Source: Nocardioides flavus (ex Wang et al. 2016) | GTDB lineage: Bacteria > Actinomycetota > Actinomycetes > Propionibacteriales > Nocardioidaceae | Length of the DNA: 64,000 bases | Assembly: GCF_014653115.1 (NCBI RefSeq) | Contig: NZ_BNAD01000002.1 | Coordinates: forward strand, 186,001-250,000 | Direction of reading: 5' to 3' | Shown: positions 55,205-63,942 of the stretch, piece by piece | Layout of the letters: each line of letters opens with the position of its first letter | Numbering within the stretch: position 1 is the stretch's first letter | Position numbers and translations under genes: made by a program | Notes under the pieces: generated by a model | Told to the model about the DNA's origin: nothing | The model's database searches: none | Seen by the model: the letters and a program-made list of their open reading frames with translations, nothing else

Positions 55205-56137
55205 CTACTCGTCGGCGACGACCTCGTTGAGCATGTCCGTGAACTCCGGCCCCGCGTGGACGGACTTCGTCCCGTCGGCGTCGATCCGGGTGAGCTGCTC
55301 GTAGCCGGTCCCGTGCCACCAGTAGACGTGCGGGCTCAGGGGGCTGGGTGCGTCGGCGTGCATGACGGCCGCGAAGTGGGCCATCGCGGAGACGACCGGG
55401 AGGACCGAGGCGTCGCGGACCACGTGCCAGGCCACCTGGTGCCGGTTGGGGATGCTCATCAGCCATCCGTGACCGAGGTCGTCCTGCCCGGTCAGCGTCG
55501 AGGCGAGCTCGGGCAGCAGCAGCGCGCGGCTGGCGGTGTGGACGGAGTCACCGATGAGCGCGTGGAAGACTCCGCCACCCGGGACGTCGACCTGCTCGAG
55601 CTGCTCGACCGGCAGCGAGCGGAGGTTGGCGACACCGTGCTCGCGCAGTCGTTCCCAGCCACCCAGCCGCGACGCGTGCTCACGGTTGTAGACCGCCACC
55701 GTCTCCGGGAGGTCGAGGGCCAGCAGCTCCACCACTCCGGGCACGAACTCACGGTGGGGGAAGCCGTCGAGCGAGGGCATCGCGCTCTCGTCGTAGAGCC
55801 GCGCGTAGGTGTGCAGCGCGGCCTCGTCGGCGGAGAGGTCCTCGAACGGGTCGGGCGCGTCGAGGCTGGCGAGGACCCGGTCGACGTGCTCGGCGGCGAG
55901 GCGCGGCCACTCCCGGCGGCGCGCCTCGACACACTGCGCGGCGAGGTTCCACAGCCCGAACTGCCGCCCGGCGGCGTCCACCGCGTGGTCCGGCCTCATC
56001 TGCACCTCGAGCCCACGCGCGCCGAGCGTCGCTCCGACCAGCGCCCGGAAGTCGTCGGCCTGGTCGCGGGAGAAGAAGGTCAGCGCGTCGTCGGGGGGAC
56101 CCGCGTCCCGCCCCCGCGACCTGGAGAAGAGGCCCAT
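55205..56137 (-). CDS. conserved hypothetical protein
   Basis: 310 aa, not recognised. No signal peptide or membrane helix. It opens MGLFSRSRGRDAG, a typical basic leader of soluble actinobacterial proteins, and includes FFSRDQADDFRALVGATLG, WNLAAQCVEARRREWP, VYNREHASRLGGWE and MHADAPSPLSPHVYWWHGTG. Repeated Trp and His-rich segments suggest a globular domain but no catalytic motif was identified. ATG 56137 with GAGAGGATG upstream. Convergent with the histidine phosphatase, 9 bases apart; upstream of it, 56 bases away, is the MFS gene on the same strand. Confidence 0.7.
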   Translation of the reverse strand: MGLFSRSRGRDAGPPDDALTFFSRDQADDFRALVGATLGARGLEVQMRPDHAVDAAGRQFGLWNLAAQCVEARRREWPRLAAEHVDRVLASLDAPDPFEDLSADEAALHTYARLYDESAMPSLDGFPHREFVPGVVELLALDLPETVAVYNREHASRLGGWERLREHGVANLRSLPVEQLEQVDVPGGGVFHALIGDSVHTASRALLLPELASTLTGQDDLGHGWLMSIPNRHQVAWHVVRDASVLPVVSAMAHFAAVMHADAPSPLSPHVYWWHGTGYEQLTRIDADGTKSVHAGPEFTDMLNEVVADE

Positions 56138-56193
56138 GCCCGCATCCTCTCCGAGTGCGCGGCGGCTGTCCTGCGAATGCGGCGGCCGCTGCC

Positions 56194-57534
56194 TCAGACG
56201 CCCTCGGTCCCGATCCCCGGGTGCACGAACGGGTGCCCGGCCCTCATCTGCTCGACGGAGCCGGGGTGCACCCGGGCGAGGTGGGCGAGTCCGCGGCGGC
56301 GGTAGCGGAGGACCTGGACGAAGCCGAGGGTCCAGAACAGGTACTGCACGGCCATCGCGAGCTTGAAGTCGCCGAGCGTGTAGGACTCCATCCCACCGCT
56401 CGCCGACAGGTCGAGCACGACCCCGATGAGCGCCATCGTCAGCAGCGAGGCGGTGAACCCACCGATGTTGACCAGCCCGTTGGCGCGACCGGTCTCGTGG
56501 GGCGGTGTGAAGGAGCGGGCCAGGTCGAAGCCGACCATCGAGGCCGGGCCGCCGCTGGCCGTCGTGAAGGCCATGACCACCACGAGCCAGGTCGGTGCGG
56601 CACCGGGCCACAGCAGCACCGCGGTCCACGGCACCACCATGGCGAGGACGACGCCGACCACGAGCCACGACCGGTAGTAGGGCAGCCGCGACGCGAGCCG
56701 GGCGAGCACGAGTCCGCTCACCACCGCCCAGGCGGTCATCGCCATCAGCAGCGTGCTGGCTCCGCGCGAGGTCCACCCGAGCCCCTGCACGAGGAACGGG
56801 TAGCCCCACAGCATCGCGAACACCGTCGCGGAGAACTGCGAGGCGAAGTGGGACCACATGCCCAGCCGGGTGCCCGGGTTGCCCCACACCGTGCGCACCG
56901 ACTGCGCCAGCGCGCGGAGCTTGACGGCCACGACGTCGTCGCGGGCGTACGGCGAGTCCTTCACCAGCGCGAGCACCACAACGAGGAGTACGACGCCGAC
57001 GCTGGAGGTCAGCGCGAAGGTCTGGGTCCAGCCGAGCTCGTGCAGCAGGTACGACAGGGGGCCGGCCGCGGCGATCGCCCCGAGCTGGCCGGTGAGACCG
57101 GTGAGCTGGGTGACCAGCGGCGCCTGCCGTACCAGGAACCAGACCGTGACGAGACGGATCACGCTGACGAAGATCATCGCGTCGCCCGCTCCGACGACGG
57201 CGCGAGCGACGACGGCGCCGGCGAAGGAGGTGGAGAACGCGAACGCGAACTGCCCGGCCGTCATCAGCACCAGGCCGACCAGGAGGATCGCGCGTGAGCC
57301 GAAGCGGTCGAGCAGCACCCCGACCGGCACCTGCATCCCCGCGTAGACGACGAGCTGGAGCACCGTGAAGGTCGCCAGGCTCGTCGCGGTTATGTCGAAG
57401 CGGTCGGAGGCGATGATGCCCGCGACACCGAGCGAGCTGCGGTGGAAGACCGCGAGCACGTAGACGGCCAGCGCGACCAGCCAGATGACCCAGGCGCGGC
57501 GACGGCCGATGTCGTGGATCTGCTGCGCCGTCAC
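56194..57534 (-). CDS. MFS transporter of the sugar cassette
   Basis: 446 aa, twelve membrane helices. Motif A variant in QVPVGVLLDRFGSRAILLVG; helix 4 ARAVVGAGDAMIFVSVIRLV. GTG start overlapping the PfkB kinase stop as GTGA, so the order AGE epimerase - kinase - transporter is one operon. Substrate not determinable; the operon suggests a hexose such as mannose or fructose, though the helix 1 HRSSLGVA type also occurs in drug and metabolite carriers. Confidence 0.8.
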   Translation of the reverse strand: MTAQQIHDIGRRRAWVIWLVALAVYVLAVFHRSSLGVAGIIASDRFDITATSLATFTVLQLVVYAGMQVPVGVLLDRFGSRAILLVGLVLMTAGQFAFAFSTSFAGAVVARAVVGAGDAMIFVSVIRLVTVWFLVRQAPLVTQLTGLTGQLGAIAAAGPLSYLLHELGWTQTFALTSSVGVVLLVVVLALVKDSPYARDDVVAVKLRALAQSVRTVWGNPGTRLGMWSHFASQFSATVFAMLWGYPFLVQGLGWTSRGASTLLMAMTAWAVVSGLVLARLASRLPYYRSWLVVGVVLAMVVPWTAVLLWPGAAPTWLVVVMAFTTASGGPASMVGFDLARSFTPPHETGRANGLVNIGGFTASLLTMALIGVVLDLSASGGMESYTLGDFKLAMAVQYLFWTLGFVQVLRYRRRGLAHLARVHPGSVEQMRAGHPFVHPGIGTEGV

Positions 57535-58487
57535 TCCCGGCCGACTTCGGGGCCGTCCCCCGTCGCCGCGCTCAGCTCGGCCCGCGTGGGCGGGTCCGCT
57601 CCGGGACGCGAGACGTTGATCGCGGCGCCGATCGCGGCGGTCGTCACCGCGCCCAGGACATCGCGGTCCGACAGCGCGCGCAGTGCGTCGCCCGCTCCGG
57701 CACCGTGCGCGCCGAGCGCGAGCAGGGCGTCCACGAGCACCCCGCTGAAGGTGTCGCCGGCGCCCACCGTGTCGGCGACCGCGACCGGCACCCCGGGGAC
57801 CTCGAGCGTGCCGCCGCCCGGGCGCACGGCTACGGCCCCCTCGCCACCGCGCGTCACCACGACGAGCCCGGGTCCGGCGGCGGCCCAGCGGGCGGCGGTC
57901 GCGACGGGGTCGCGGTCGGGGTGCAGCCACGCGAGGTCCTCGTCGCTCACCTTGACCACGTCGGCGAGCGCGACGAGCTCCTCGACACGAGCGGCGGGAC
58001 CGGCCCGGTCGGGTGTGATGGCGGGGCGGGCGTTGGGGTCGAGCGACAGCAGCGCCCTGCCCTTGCGGGCGCCGAAGGCCTCGAGGACGACATCGGCGCC
58101 CGGGTCGAGGACGGTGGCGATCGACCCGACGTGGAGCACCTCGCACTCCTCGTCGGGCACCGCCGACAGCTCCCAGTCGAGGTCGAAGACGTAGCTCGCC
58201 GCGCCGGACTCGTCGAGGGTCACCGCCGCGCTCGACGTGCGGCCCGAGCCGGTCGGTCCGGCCAGCACGACCACGTTGCTCGCCTCGAGCCAGGCGCGTA
58301 CGGCCGCGCCGCGCGCGTCGTCGCCGAGCAGGGTCACGAGCCGTACGTCGCGCTCGAGCCGGCCGAGGGCGATGGCGACGTTGGCGGGACTGCCTCCGGG
58401 GAGGTCGCGGGGCTCACCGTCGGGACCGGGGACGACGTCGACGAGCGCCTCGCCGACCACCAGGACGCGGGGCTGCGTGTCGGTCAT
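57531..58487 (-). CDS. PfkB-family carbohydrate kinase (probable fructokinase)
   Basis: 318 aa. PfkB signature 1 LPGGSPANVAIALGRL, signature 2 DTVGAGDTFSGVLVDALL with the catalytic Asp in GAGD. The N-terminal LVVGEALVDVVPG is typical of fructokinases. ATG 58487, 7 bases after the AGE epimerase stop; GTGA overlap with the transporter. With an epimerase of the mannose-isomerase type upstream, phosphorylation of fructose is the best guess. Confidence 0.85.
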   Translation of the reverse strand: MTDTQPRVLVVGEALVDVVPGPDGEPRDLPGGSPANVAIALGRLERDVRLVTLLGDDARGAAVRAWLEASNVVVLAGPTGSGRTSSAAVTLDESGAASYVFDLDWELSAVPDEECEVLHVGSIATVLDPGADVVLEAFGARKGRALLSLDPNARPAITPDRAGPAARVEELVALADVVKVSDEDLAWLHPDRDPVATAARWAAAGPGLVVVTRGGEGAVAVRPGGGTLEVPGVPVAVADTVGAGDTFSGVLVDALLALGAHGAGAGDALRALSDRDVLGAVTTAAIGAAINVSRPGADPPTRAELSAATGDGPEVGRE

Positions 58488-58494
58488 GGCCCCA

Positions 58495-59727
58495 TCATGC
58501 CGGGGCGGACGGGCGCTGCGACAGGGCCACCGCGCGGGCGAGACCCGGCGCCAGGGGAAGGCGGGGCAGCAGCGTCGCCTGCACCGCGTGGTAGAGGTCC
58601 GGCTTGCCCGGCCAGACGCTCGCGTGCGGGTGGTTGGCGGGGTCGAGCTCGTGGTGCCACGACCCTCGCTCGCGGTCGAGGAGGTGCTCGGCGGCGTACG
58701 CCCACCACTCGGCGTAGCGGCGTGCGTGGGTCTCCTCGCCGGTGCGCCGGTGCAGCGCACCCGCGGCCGCGATCCCCTCGGCCGTGACCCAGTGCATCCG
58801 CTGCCGCACCACGGGCCGGCCGTCCCAGTCGGTGGTGTAGACGAACCCCGGCGCGCCGTCGGCGTGCCAGCCGTCGGCGACGGCACGGTCGAAGAGCAGC
58901 CGCGAGGTGTCGAGCAGGCCGGGCGGCGCCTCATCGCCGAGCGTCGACTCGACGTGGAGCAGCAACCGCGACCACTCCAGGCCGTGGCCGACGGTCGCAC
59001 CGTACGGCTTGAAAGGGTCGTCGGGCCGGTCCCGGTTGAGGTCGAGGTCGACCGACCAGTCAGGCCCGAAGTGCTCGGGGAGGCGGCCGTCGTACGCCGG
59101 CGCCAGGTCCACGACCAGCCCGGCCAGGCGCGCGGCCCGCCGGTGCCAGGTGGTGTCGCCAGTGGCGTCACCGGCCGCGAGCATCGCCTCGACGGAGTGC
59201 ATGGTGGAGTTGAGGCCGCGGTAGGGCACCGGCTCGGACCACGGGCGATCCCACTCGTCGACCACCCGGGCGAGGTCCTCGTCCCAGAAGCGCTGCTCGA
59301 AGACCGCTGTCGCCTCCGCGAGGAGGTCCTCGGCACCGGGCAGACCGGCGACGGTGGCCGTCGACGCGGCGAGCACCACGAAGGCGTGGTCGTAGCAGGA
59401 CTTGCCCGTGCCGACCGGCTGCCCGTCGGCGTCGACCGCGCCGAACCAGCCGTCGTGCTCGGCGTCGCGCAGCGTCGTACGGAGCCCGTCGAGGGTCGCG
59501 GTCGCGATCGAGGCACAGCCGTCGACGCCCAGCAGGGCGCCGAGGGCGTGGACATGGACCATCCGGGCGGTGATCCACGTGTGCACCGGGCGCGACAGGT
59601 CGGGGGCGCCGTCGTCGTCGAGCCACGCCGCACCGCCGACGGGATGGGCGACGCGGCGGCCGAAGTCGAGCAGGCGGCGGCACTCGGCGTCGAGCCACGC
59701 GTCGTCGGGTGGGGCCGGGGCGCTCAC
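58495..59727 (-). CDS. AGE-family sugar epimerase/isomerase
   Basis: 410 aa (alpha/alpha)6 barrel of the N-acylglucosamine 2-epimerase family. Blocks: HTWITARMVHVHALGALLG, KSCYDHAFVVLAASTA, YRGLNSTMHSVEAMLAAG, VGHGLEWSRLLLHVES, MHWVTAEGIAAAGALHR. The Arg and paired His residues match mannose isomerase / aldose-ketose isomerase members. GTG start 59727. First gene of the sugar cassette: mannose (or similar) to fructose, then kinase. Cellobiose epimerase is an alternative. Confidence 0.83.
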   Translation of the reverse strand: MSAPAPPDDAWLDAECRRLLDFGRRVAHPVGGAAWLDDDGAPDLSRPVHTWITARMVHVHALGALLGVDGCASIATATLDGLRTTLRDAEHDGWFGAVDADGQPVGTGKSCYDHAFVVLAASTATVAGLPGAEDLLAEATAVFEQRFWDEDLARVVDEWDRPWSEPVPYRGLNSTMHSVEAMLAAGDATGDTTWHRRAARLAGLVVDLAPAYDGRLPEHFGPDWSVDLDLNRDRPDDPFKPYGATVGHGLEWSRLLLHVESTLGDEAPPGLLDTSRLLFDRAVADGWHADGAPGFVYTTDWDGRPVVRQRMHWVTAEGIAAAGALHRRTGEETHARRYAEWWAYAAEHLLDRERGSWHHELDPANHPHASVWPGKPDLYHAVQATLLPRLPLAPGLARAVALSQRPSAPA

Positions 59728-59760
59728 GGGGCCAGTCAAGCAGCGCCGCCGGGAAATGCA

Positions 59761-59790
59761 CGAGACCCCCGCCTGTCGACGGGGGTCTCG
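59761..59790 (-). terminator. terminator behind tRNA-Tyr
   Basis: Perfect 10-base stem CGAGACCCCC/GGGGGTCTCG with a 10-base loop, 19 bases after the tRNA on the minus strand, followed by TGCATTTC. Confidence 0.75.
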
Positions 59791-59808
59791 CGACTGGACT
59801 GCGTCCAG

Positions 59809-59890
59809 TGGCAGGTAGAGGATTCGAACCTCTGTAGGCAATGCCGGCTGATTTACAGTCAGCTCCCTTTGGCCGCTCGGGCAACCTGCC
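59809..59890 (-). tRNA. tRNA-Tyr (GTA)
   Basis: 82-base class II tRNA on the minus strand. Acceptor GGCAGGT with ACCTGCC, D arm region GCCCGAGCGGCCAAAGGGA, anticodon stem CTGAC loop TGTAAAT giving GTA, a long variable arm, T arm AGAGGTTCGAATCCTCT. Discriminator A; CCA not encoded. Confidence 0.94.
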
Positions 59891-59986
59891 GGGCCGTGCG
59901 GAACAATAGCAAGGCACGGACTTCTCCACGAATCGCCGGGGCGCCACAGAAGGCCCCAGCACGCACGCCCACAAGGAGGCACAACC

Positions 59987-60478
59987 ATGGCTGACTCGAG
60001 CTTCGACATCGTGAGCAAGCTGGACCGCCAGGAGGTCGACAACGCGCTCAGCCAGGCGGCCCGCGAGATCGCCACCCGCTTCGACTTCAAGGGCACGGGC
60101 GCGTCGATCGAGTGGAAGGGCGAGAAGGCCATCGAGATCACCGCGTCGGCCGAGGACCGGGCGAGCGCCGTGCTCAGCGTCTTCCAGGACAAGCTGATCA
60201 AGCGCAACCAGAGCCTGAAGATCCTCGACGCCTCCGAGCCCCGCCAGTCCGGCCAGGTGGCCAAGATCGACATCTCGCTCAAGGAGGGCATCACCTCCGA
60301 GGACGCCAAGAGGATCTCCAAGCTGATCCGCGACGAGGGCCCCAAGGGCGTCAAGGCGCAGGTGCAGGGTGAGGAGCTGCGTGTCTCGTCGAAGAAGCGC
60401 GACGACCTCCAAGCCGTGCAGCAGCTGGTGAAGTCGCAGGACTACGACTTCGCGGTGCAGTTCACCAACTACCGCTGA
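59987..60478 (+). CDS. yajQ: YajQ-family nucleotide-binding protein
   Basis: 163 aa, the full YajQ length: [76 protein letters not shown] and the terminal [12 protein letters not shown]. Two ferredoxin-like folds; members bind nucleotides, tRNA or cyclic-di-GMP, with the role unsettled. ATG 59987 after AAGGAGG. Its stop touches the convergent cobalamin-domain gene with no gap. Confidence 0.95.
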   Translation: MADSSFDIVSKLDRQEVDNALSQAAREIATRFDFKGTGASIEWKGEKAIEITASAEDRASAVLSVFQDKLIKRNQSLKILDASEPRQSGQVAKIDISLKEGITSEDAKRISKLIRDEGPKGVKAQVQGEELRVSSKKRDDLQAVQQLVKSQDYDFAVQFTNYR

Positions 60479-61126
60479 TCACCAGCGTCTGGTCTCCGCC
60501 AGCTCCCCGACGAGCGCCACCACCGCGCGCACCGGGTCGGCGGGCAGCGCCCGGGCCCCGACCTCGGCCAGGGTCTGCTCGTCGGCACCCCGGCCGGCGG
60601 CGTACAGGGCGTGGTCGGCGGCGAGCTTGCGCAGCGCCGAGGCGTTGGCGGTGAACATCGTCGGCCTCGTGGCGGCGAGCACTACGGCGTCGGCGGCGGT
60701 GCCGCGCGCGGCGGTGAGGATCGCCGGGATCGGGGTGTCCGCCCCGAGGAAGCGCACCCGTACGCCGCGCTCGCGCAGCATCAGGGCGACGCACAGCAGC
60801 ACCATGTCGTGACGCTCCCCCGGCGGGCAGGCGAGCAGGACGACGGGCGCCGGCGCCGCCGCGCCGTCAGCCGCCCGTGGCGGCACGGCCGCGAGCGCGG
60901 TGAGCTTGCGCCGCAGCATGTCGCTGACGAAGTGCTCGTGGGCGACCGACAGCGTGCCGGCCTCCCACCGGTCGCCGACCTCCTGGAGGAACGGCAGGAC
61001 GACGCCGGTGACCGCCCCGGAGAGCGGCACGTCCCACAGGAGTCGTGCGATCGCGACCTCCGCCGCCTCGGCGTCGAACGTCTCGACCGCGGCCCACAGC
61101 TCGTCGGAGGTCGTCAGGATGGTCAC
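60479..61126 (-). CDS. CarH-like cobalamin-binding domain protein lacking the DNA-binding domain
   Basis: 215 aa. The four-helix cap has the CarH/LitR motif W-x9-E-H (Trp54, Glu64, His65 in DRWEAGTLSVAHEHF) that marks light-sensing adenosylcobalamin proteins. The Rossmann part has PPGERHDMVLL with His106 as likely lower axial ligand, then VRFLGADTPI. CarH proteins normally start with a MerR helix-turn-helix of about 70 residues; here the frame upstream of GTG 61126 has no such domain and overlaps the cysA region. Either a stand-alone B12 photosensor acting through a partner, or a MerR-type gene that lost its head. Confidence 0.75.
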   Translation of the reverse strand: MTILTTSDELWAAVETFDAEAAEVAIARLLWDVPLSGAVTGVVLPFLQEVGDRWEAGTLSVAHEHFVSDMLRRKLTALAAVPPRAADGAAAPAPVVLLACPPGERHDMVLLCVALMLRERGVRVRFLGADTPIPAILTAARGTAADAVVLAATRPTMFTANASALRKLAADHALYAAGRGADEQTLAEVGARALPADPVRAVVALVGELAETRRW

Positions 61127-61197
61127 GGCTCGCACGCTAGTGCCCCGGGGGCCTGCCGGCCTGCGTTCGGCCCGACTCTCCCCCACGCGGGTGATCC

Positions 61198-62175
61198 TCA
61201 GACGACCGCCGCCATCCGGGGCACGACCGTCGCGCCGGTCGCCGGCGTCAGCCACACGGTACTGCCCTCCTCCAGCCGCTGGGCGCGGGCGTGCGCACGG
61301 GTGACGACGACCGAGACGGCGTCGCCGTCGACGGTGAGCACGGTGAGCCGGACCTCGACCCCGATCCGGACCAGCCGGGACACCGTGCCCTCCACGCTCC
61401 CGGCGAGCGACGGCGCCACCTCCAGCTCGATGTCGTGCGGGCGGAGTGAGACGCCGCCGAGGTGGGTGACCTCGCCGAGGAACGACATGACGAAGTCGTT
61501 GGCCGGCTCGTCGTAGAGCTGGTCGGGCGTGCCGACCTGCTCCACCCGCCCCTCGTTGATCACCACGATCTCGTCGGCGACCTCCAGGGCCTCCTCCTGG
61601 TCGTGGGTGACGAAGACGGTGGTGACGTGCACGTCGTCGTGCAACCTGCGCAGCCAATCCCGGAGCTCCTTGCGGACCTTGGCGTCGAGGGCCCCGAACG
61701 GCTCGTCGAGCAAGAGCACGCTCGGCTCGACCGCCAGGGCGCGGGCGAGCGCCATGCGCTGGCGCTGGCCGCCGGAGAGCTGCGAGGGGAGCCGGTGGGC
61801 GAACTGCGAGAGGTGCACGAGCTTGAGGAGCTCGTCGACCCGGTGCGCGATCTCGTCCTTCGGACGCTTGCGGATCTCGAGCCCGAACGCGACGTTCTTC
61901 GCGACGGTCATGTGCTTGAAGACGGCGTAGTGCTGGAAGACGAAGCCGACGTTGCGCTTCTGGGCCGGCAGGTTCGTGGCGTCGACGCCCTCGATGTCGA
62001 CCGTGCCGGTGTCGGCCTTCTCGAGGCCAGCGATGATGCGCAGCAAGGTCGACTTGCCGCCACCGCTGGGACCGAGGAGTGCGGTGAGCTGCCCGGTCGG
62101 GATCGTGACGTTGACGTCGTCCAGCGCGACGAAGTCACCGAACTTCTTGTTCAGTCCTGACACTTCGATGCTCAT
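61198..62175 (-). CDS. cysA: sulfate/thiosulfate ABC transporter ATP-binding protein
   Basis: 325 aa. Walker [12 protein letters not shown], signature [15 protein letters not shown], Walker [13 protein letters not shown], switch His [13 protein letters not shown], and a C-terminal TOBE-like regulatory domain with [10 protein letters not shown], typical of CysA. Energises sulfate import with CysT and CysW. Last gene of the sbp-cysT-cysW-cysA operon. ATG 62175 after a GGCCACCTCC-type gap of 42 bases. Confidence 0.92.
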   Translation of the reverse strand: MSIEVSGLNKKFGDFVALDDVNVTIPTGQLTALLGPSGGGKSTLLRIIAGLEKADTGTVDIEGVDATNLPAQKRNVGFVFQHYAVFKHMTVAKNVAFGLEIRKRPKDEIAHRVDELLKLVHLSQFAHRLPSQLSGGQRQRMALARALAVEPSVLLLDEPFGALDAKVRKELRDWLRRLHDDVHVTTVFVTHDQEEALEVADEIVVINEGRVEQVGTPDQLYDEPANDFVMSFLGEVTHLGGVSLRPHDIELEVAPSLAGSVEGTVSRLVRIGVEVRLTVLTVDGDAVSVVVTRAHARAQRLEEGSTVWLTPATGATVVPRMAAVV

Positions 62176-62217
62176 GGAGGTGGCCTTTCGGGAGACGTGG
62201 GGACGCTGAGCCGCGGC

Positions 62218-63090
62218 TCAGGCGTGGTTCTTGGGACGGATGATGGCGACGATGACGATGCAGGCGACCGAGACCATCGCCAGCAGGAAGGCGGTCGCGT
62301 AGGCGCCCTGCTGGTCGAAGTTGAGGTACTTCTCCTCGACCGCCAGCGTGGCCGTACGTGTCTGCCCGAGGACGTTGCCCGAGACGACCTTGACCGCGCC
62401 GAACTCGCCGAGCGAGCGCGCCAGGGTGAGCACGACGCCGTAGACGATGCCCCAGCGGATCGACGGAAGGGTGATCCGCCAGAACCGCTGGAACCCGCTG
62501 GCCCCGAGGCTCTGGGCGGCCTGCTCCTGCTCGACACCGATCTCCTCGAGCACCGGCACGAGCTCACGGATCATCAACGGCAGCGCCACGAAGGTGGTGG
62601 CCATGATGATGCCCGGCGTCGAGAAGATGACCTCCAGCCCCCATCCGGCGAGCGTGGGCCCGAGCCAGCCGTTGCGACCGCCGTAGACGAGCACGAGCGC
62701 GAGCCCGACGACGATCGGCGAGACCGACAGCGGGAGGTCCAGCAGGGCGTTGAGCAGTCGCTTGCCGGGGAACTCGTAGCGGACGAGCAGCAAGGAGATC
62801 CCGACGCCGAACAGCGTGTTGATGACCACCGACCACACCGCGACGTACGCGCTGAGCTGCAGCGCCACGACCATGTCGGGGTCCTCGAAGAGCGAGGTGA
62901 TCGCCCCGACGCCGTCGGCGAAGGTGTTGGTCACGACCAGGGAGACCGGCCACGCCACGAGGAGGAACAGGTAGACCGTCGCGATGGCACGCAAGGCGTA
63001 CGTGGTCGGGGTCTTGCGCACCCGTGGCGGCCGGCGGCGCTCCGGCACGGGAGCGGACTCGGCGACGTCGTGGACCAGCGTGTCAGCCAC
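62218..63090 (-). CDS. cysW: sulfate ABC transporter permease CysW
   Basis: 290 aa, six membrane helices. Contains the EAA loop EQAAQSLGASGFQRFWRITLP that docks the ATPase, and ARSLGEFGAVKVVSGN, diagnostic for CysW. The start overlaps the cysT end by 8 bases. Partner of CysT in the sulfate channel. Confidence 0.92.
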   Translation of the reverse strand: MADTLVHDVAESAPVPERRRPPRVRKTPTTYALRAIATVYLFLLVAWPVSLVVTNTFADGVGAITSLFEDPDMVVALQLSAYVAVWSVVINTLFGVGISLLLVRYEFPGKRLLNALLDLPLSVSPIVVGLALVLVYGGRNGWLGPTLAGWGLEVIFSTPGIIMATTFVALPLMIRELVPVLEEIGVEQEQAAQSLGASGFQRFWRITLPSIRWGIVYGVVLTLARSLGEFGAVKVVSGNVLGQTRTATLAVEEKYLNFDQQGAYATAFLLAMVSVACIVIVAIIRPKNHA

Positions 63091-63934
63091 GTGCGGCCAC
63101 CCGCCTCTGGATCACGTCGAGGAGCACGATCACTGCGAGCGAGATGGCCAGCAGGACGGTGGCGACCGAGGCCGCCGCGACGACGTTGTCGTTCTCGATG
63201 CTGCTGAGGATGCGCACGGAGGTGACCTCGGTCTTGAACGGGAGGTTGCCCGACAGCAGCACGAGCGAGCCGTACTCGCTGACGCCGCGGGCGAAGGACA
63301 GGGCCGCGCCGGCAGTGATGGCCGGGGTCAGGCTGGGCAGGATGATCCGGCGGAAGGTCGTGAACCGGCTGGCACCCAGGGACGCCGCCGCCTCCTCGAC
63401 GTCGAGCTCCAGCTCCTCGAGCACCGGCTGCACCATGCGCACGACGAACGGCAGCGTCACGAAGAGGAAGGCGAGGAACACGGCTGGCCTCTCGTTCGCG
63501 ATGTCGATGCCCAGCGGGCTGTCCGCGTCGCCGTAGAGGGACAGCAGCACCAGGCCGGCGACGATGGTCGGCAGCGCGAAGGGGATGTCGATCATCACCT
63601 CGAGGACCGACTTGCCCCAGAACCGGTCACGGACCAGCACCCAGGCGATGAGCGGACCCATGACGACGTTGACCGCGGTCACGCTGAGGGCGGTGAAGAC
63701 CGTGAGCCTGATGGCAGCCGCGGTCTGAGGACCGGTGATCGTGTTCCAGAAGGCCTGCCAGCCGCCGTCGGCGGCGGTGACGACGACGGCCGCGAGTGGG
63801 ATCAGGACCAGCGCGCTGAACCAGATCATGGCGATGCCGAGCCCGAGCCCCGACGAACGCGTCAGCGTGTTGCGCGGGCCCGACCGGCGAGGAGTCCTCG
63901 CCGGTCGGACCGCGGCAATCTCGGTGGAGGTCAT
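63083..63934 (-). CDS. cysT: sulfate ABC transporter permease CysT
   Basis: 283 aa, six membrane helices. EAA loop DVEEAAASLGASRFTTFRRI and ARGVSEYGSLVLLSGN, diagnostic for CysT/CysU. ATG 63934, 8 bases after the binding-protein stop. Overlaps cysW. Confidence 0.92.
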   Translation of the reverse strand: MTSTEIAAVRPARTPRRSGPRNTLTRSSGLGLGIAMIWFSALVLIPLAAVVVTAADGGWQAFWNTITGPQTAAAIRLTVFTALSVTAVNVVMGPLIAWVLVRDRFWGKSVLEVMIDIPFALPTIVAGLVLLSLYGDADSPLGIDIANERPAVFLAFLFVTLPFVVRMVQPVLEELELDVEEAAASLGASRFTTFRRIILPSLTPAITAGAALSFARGVSEYGSLVLLSGNLPFKTEVTSVRILSSIENDNVVAAASVATVLLAISLAVIVLLDVIQRRVAARG

Positions 63935-63942
63935 TCAGTCGA

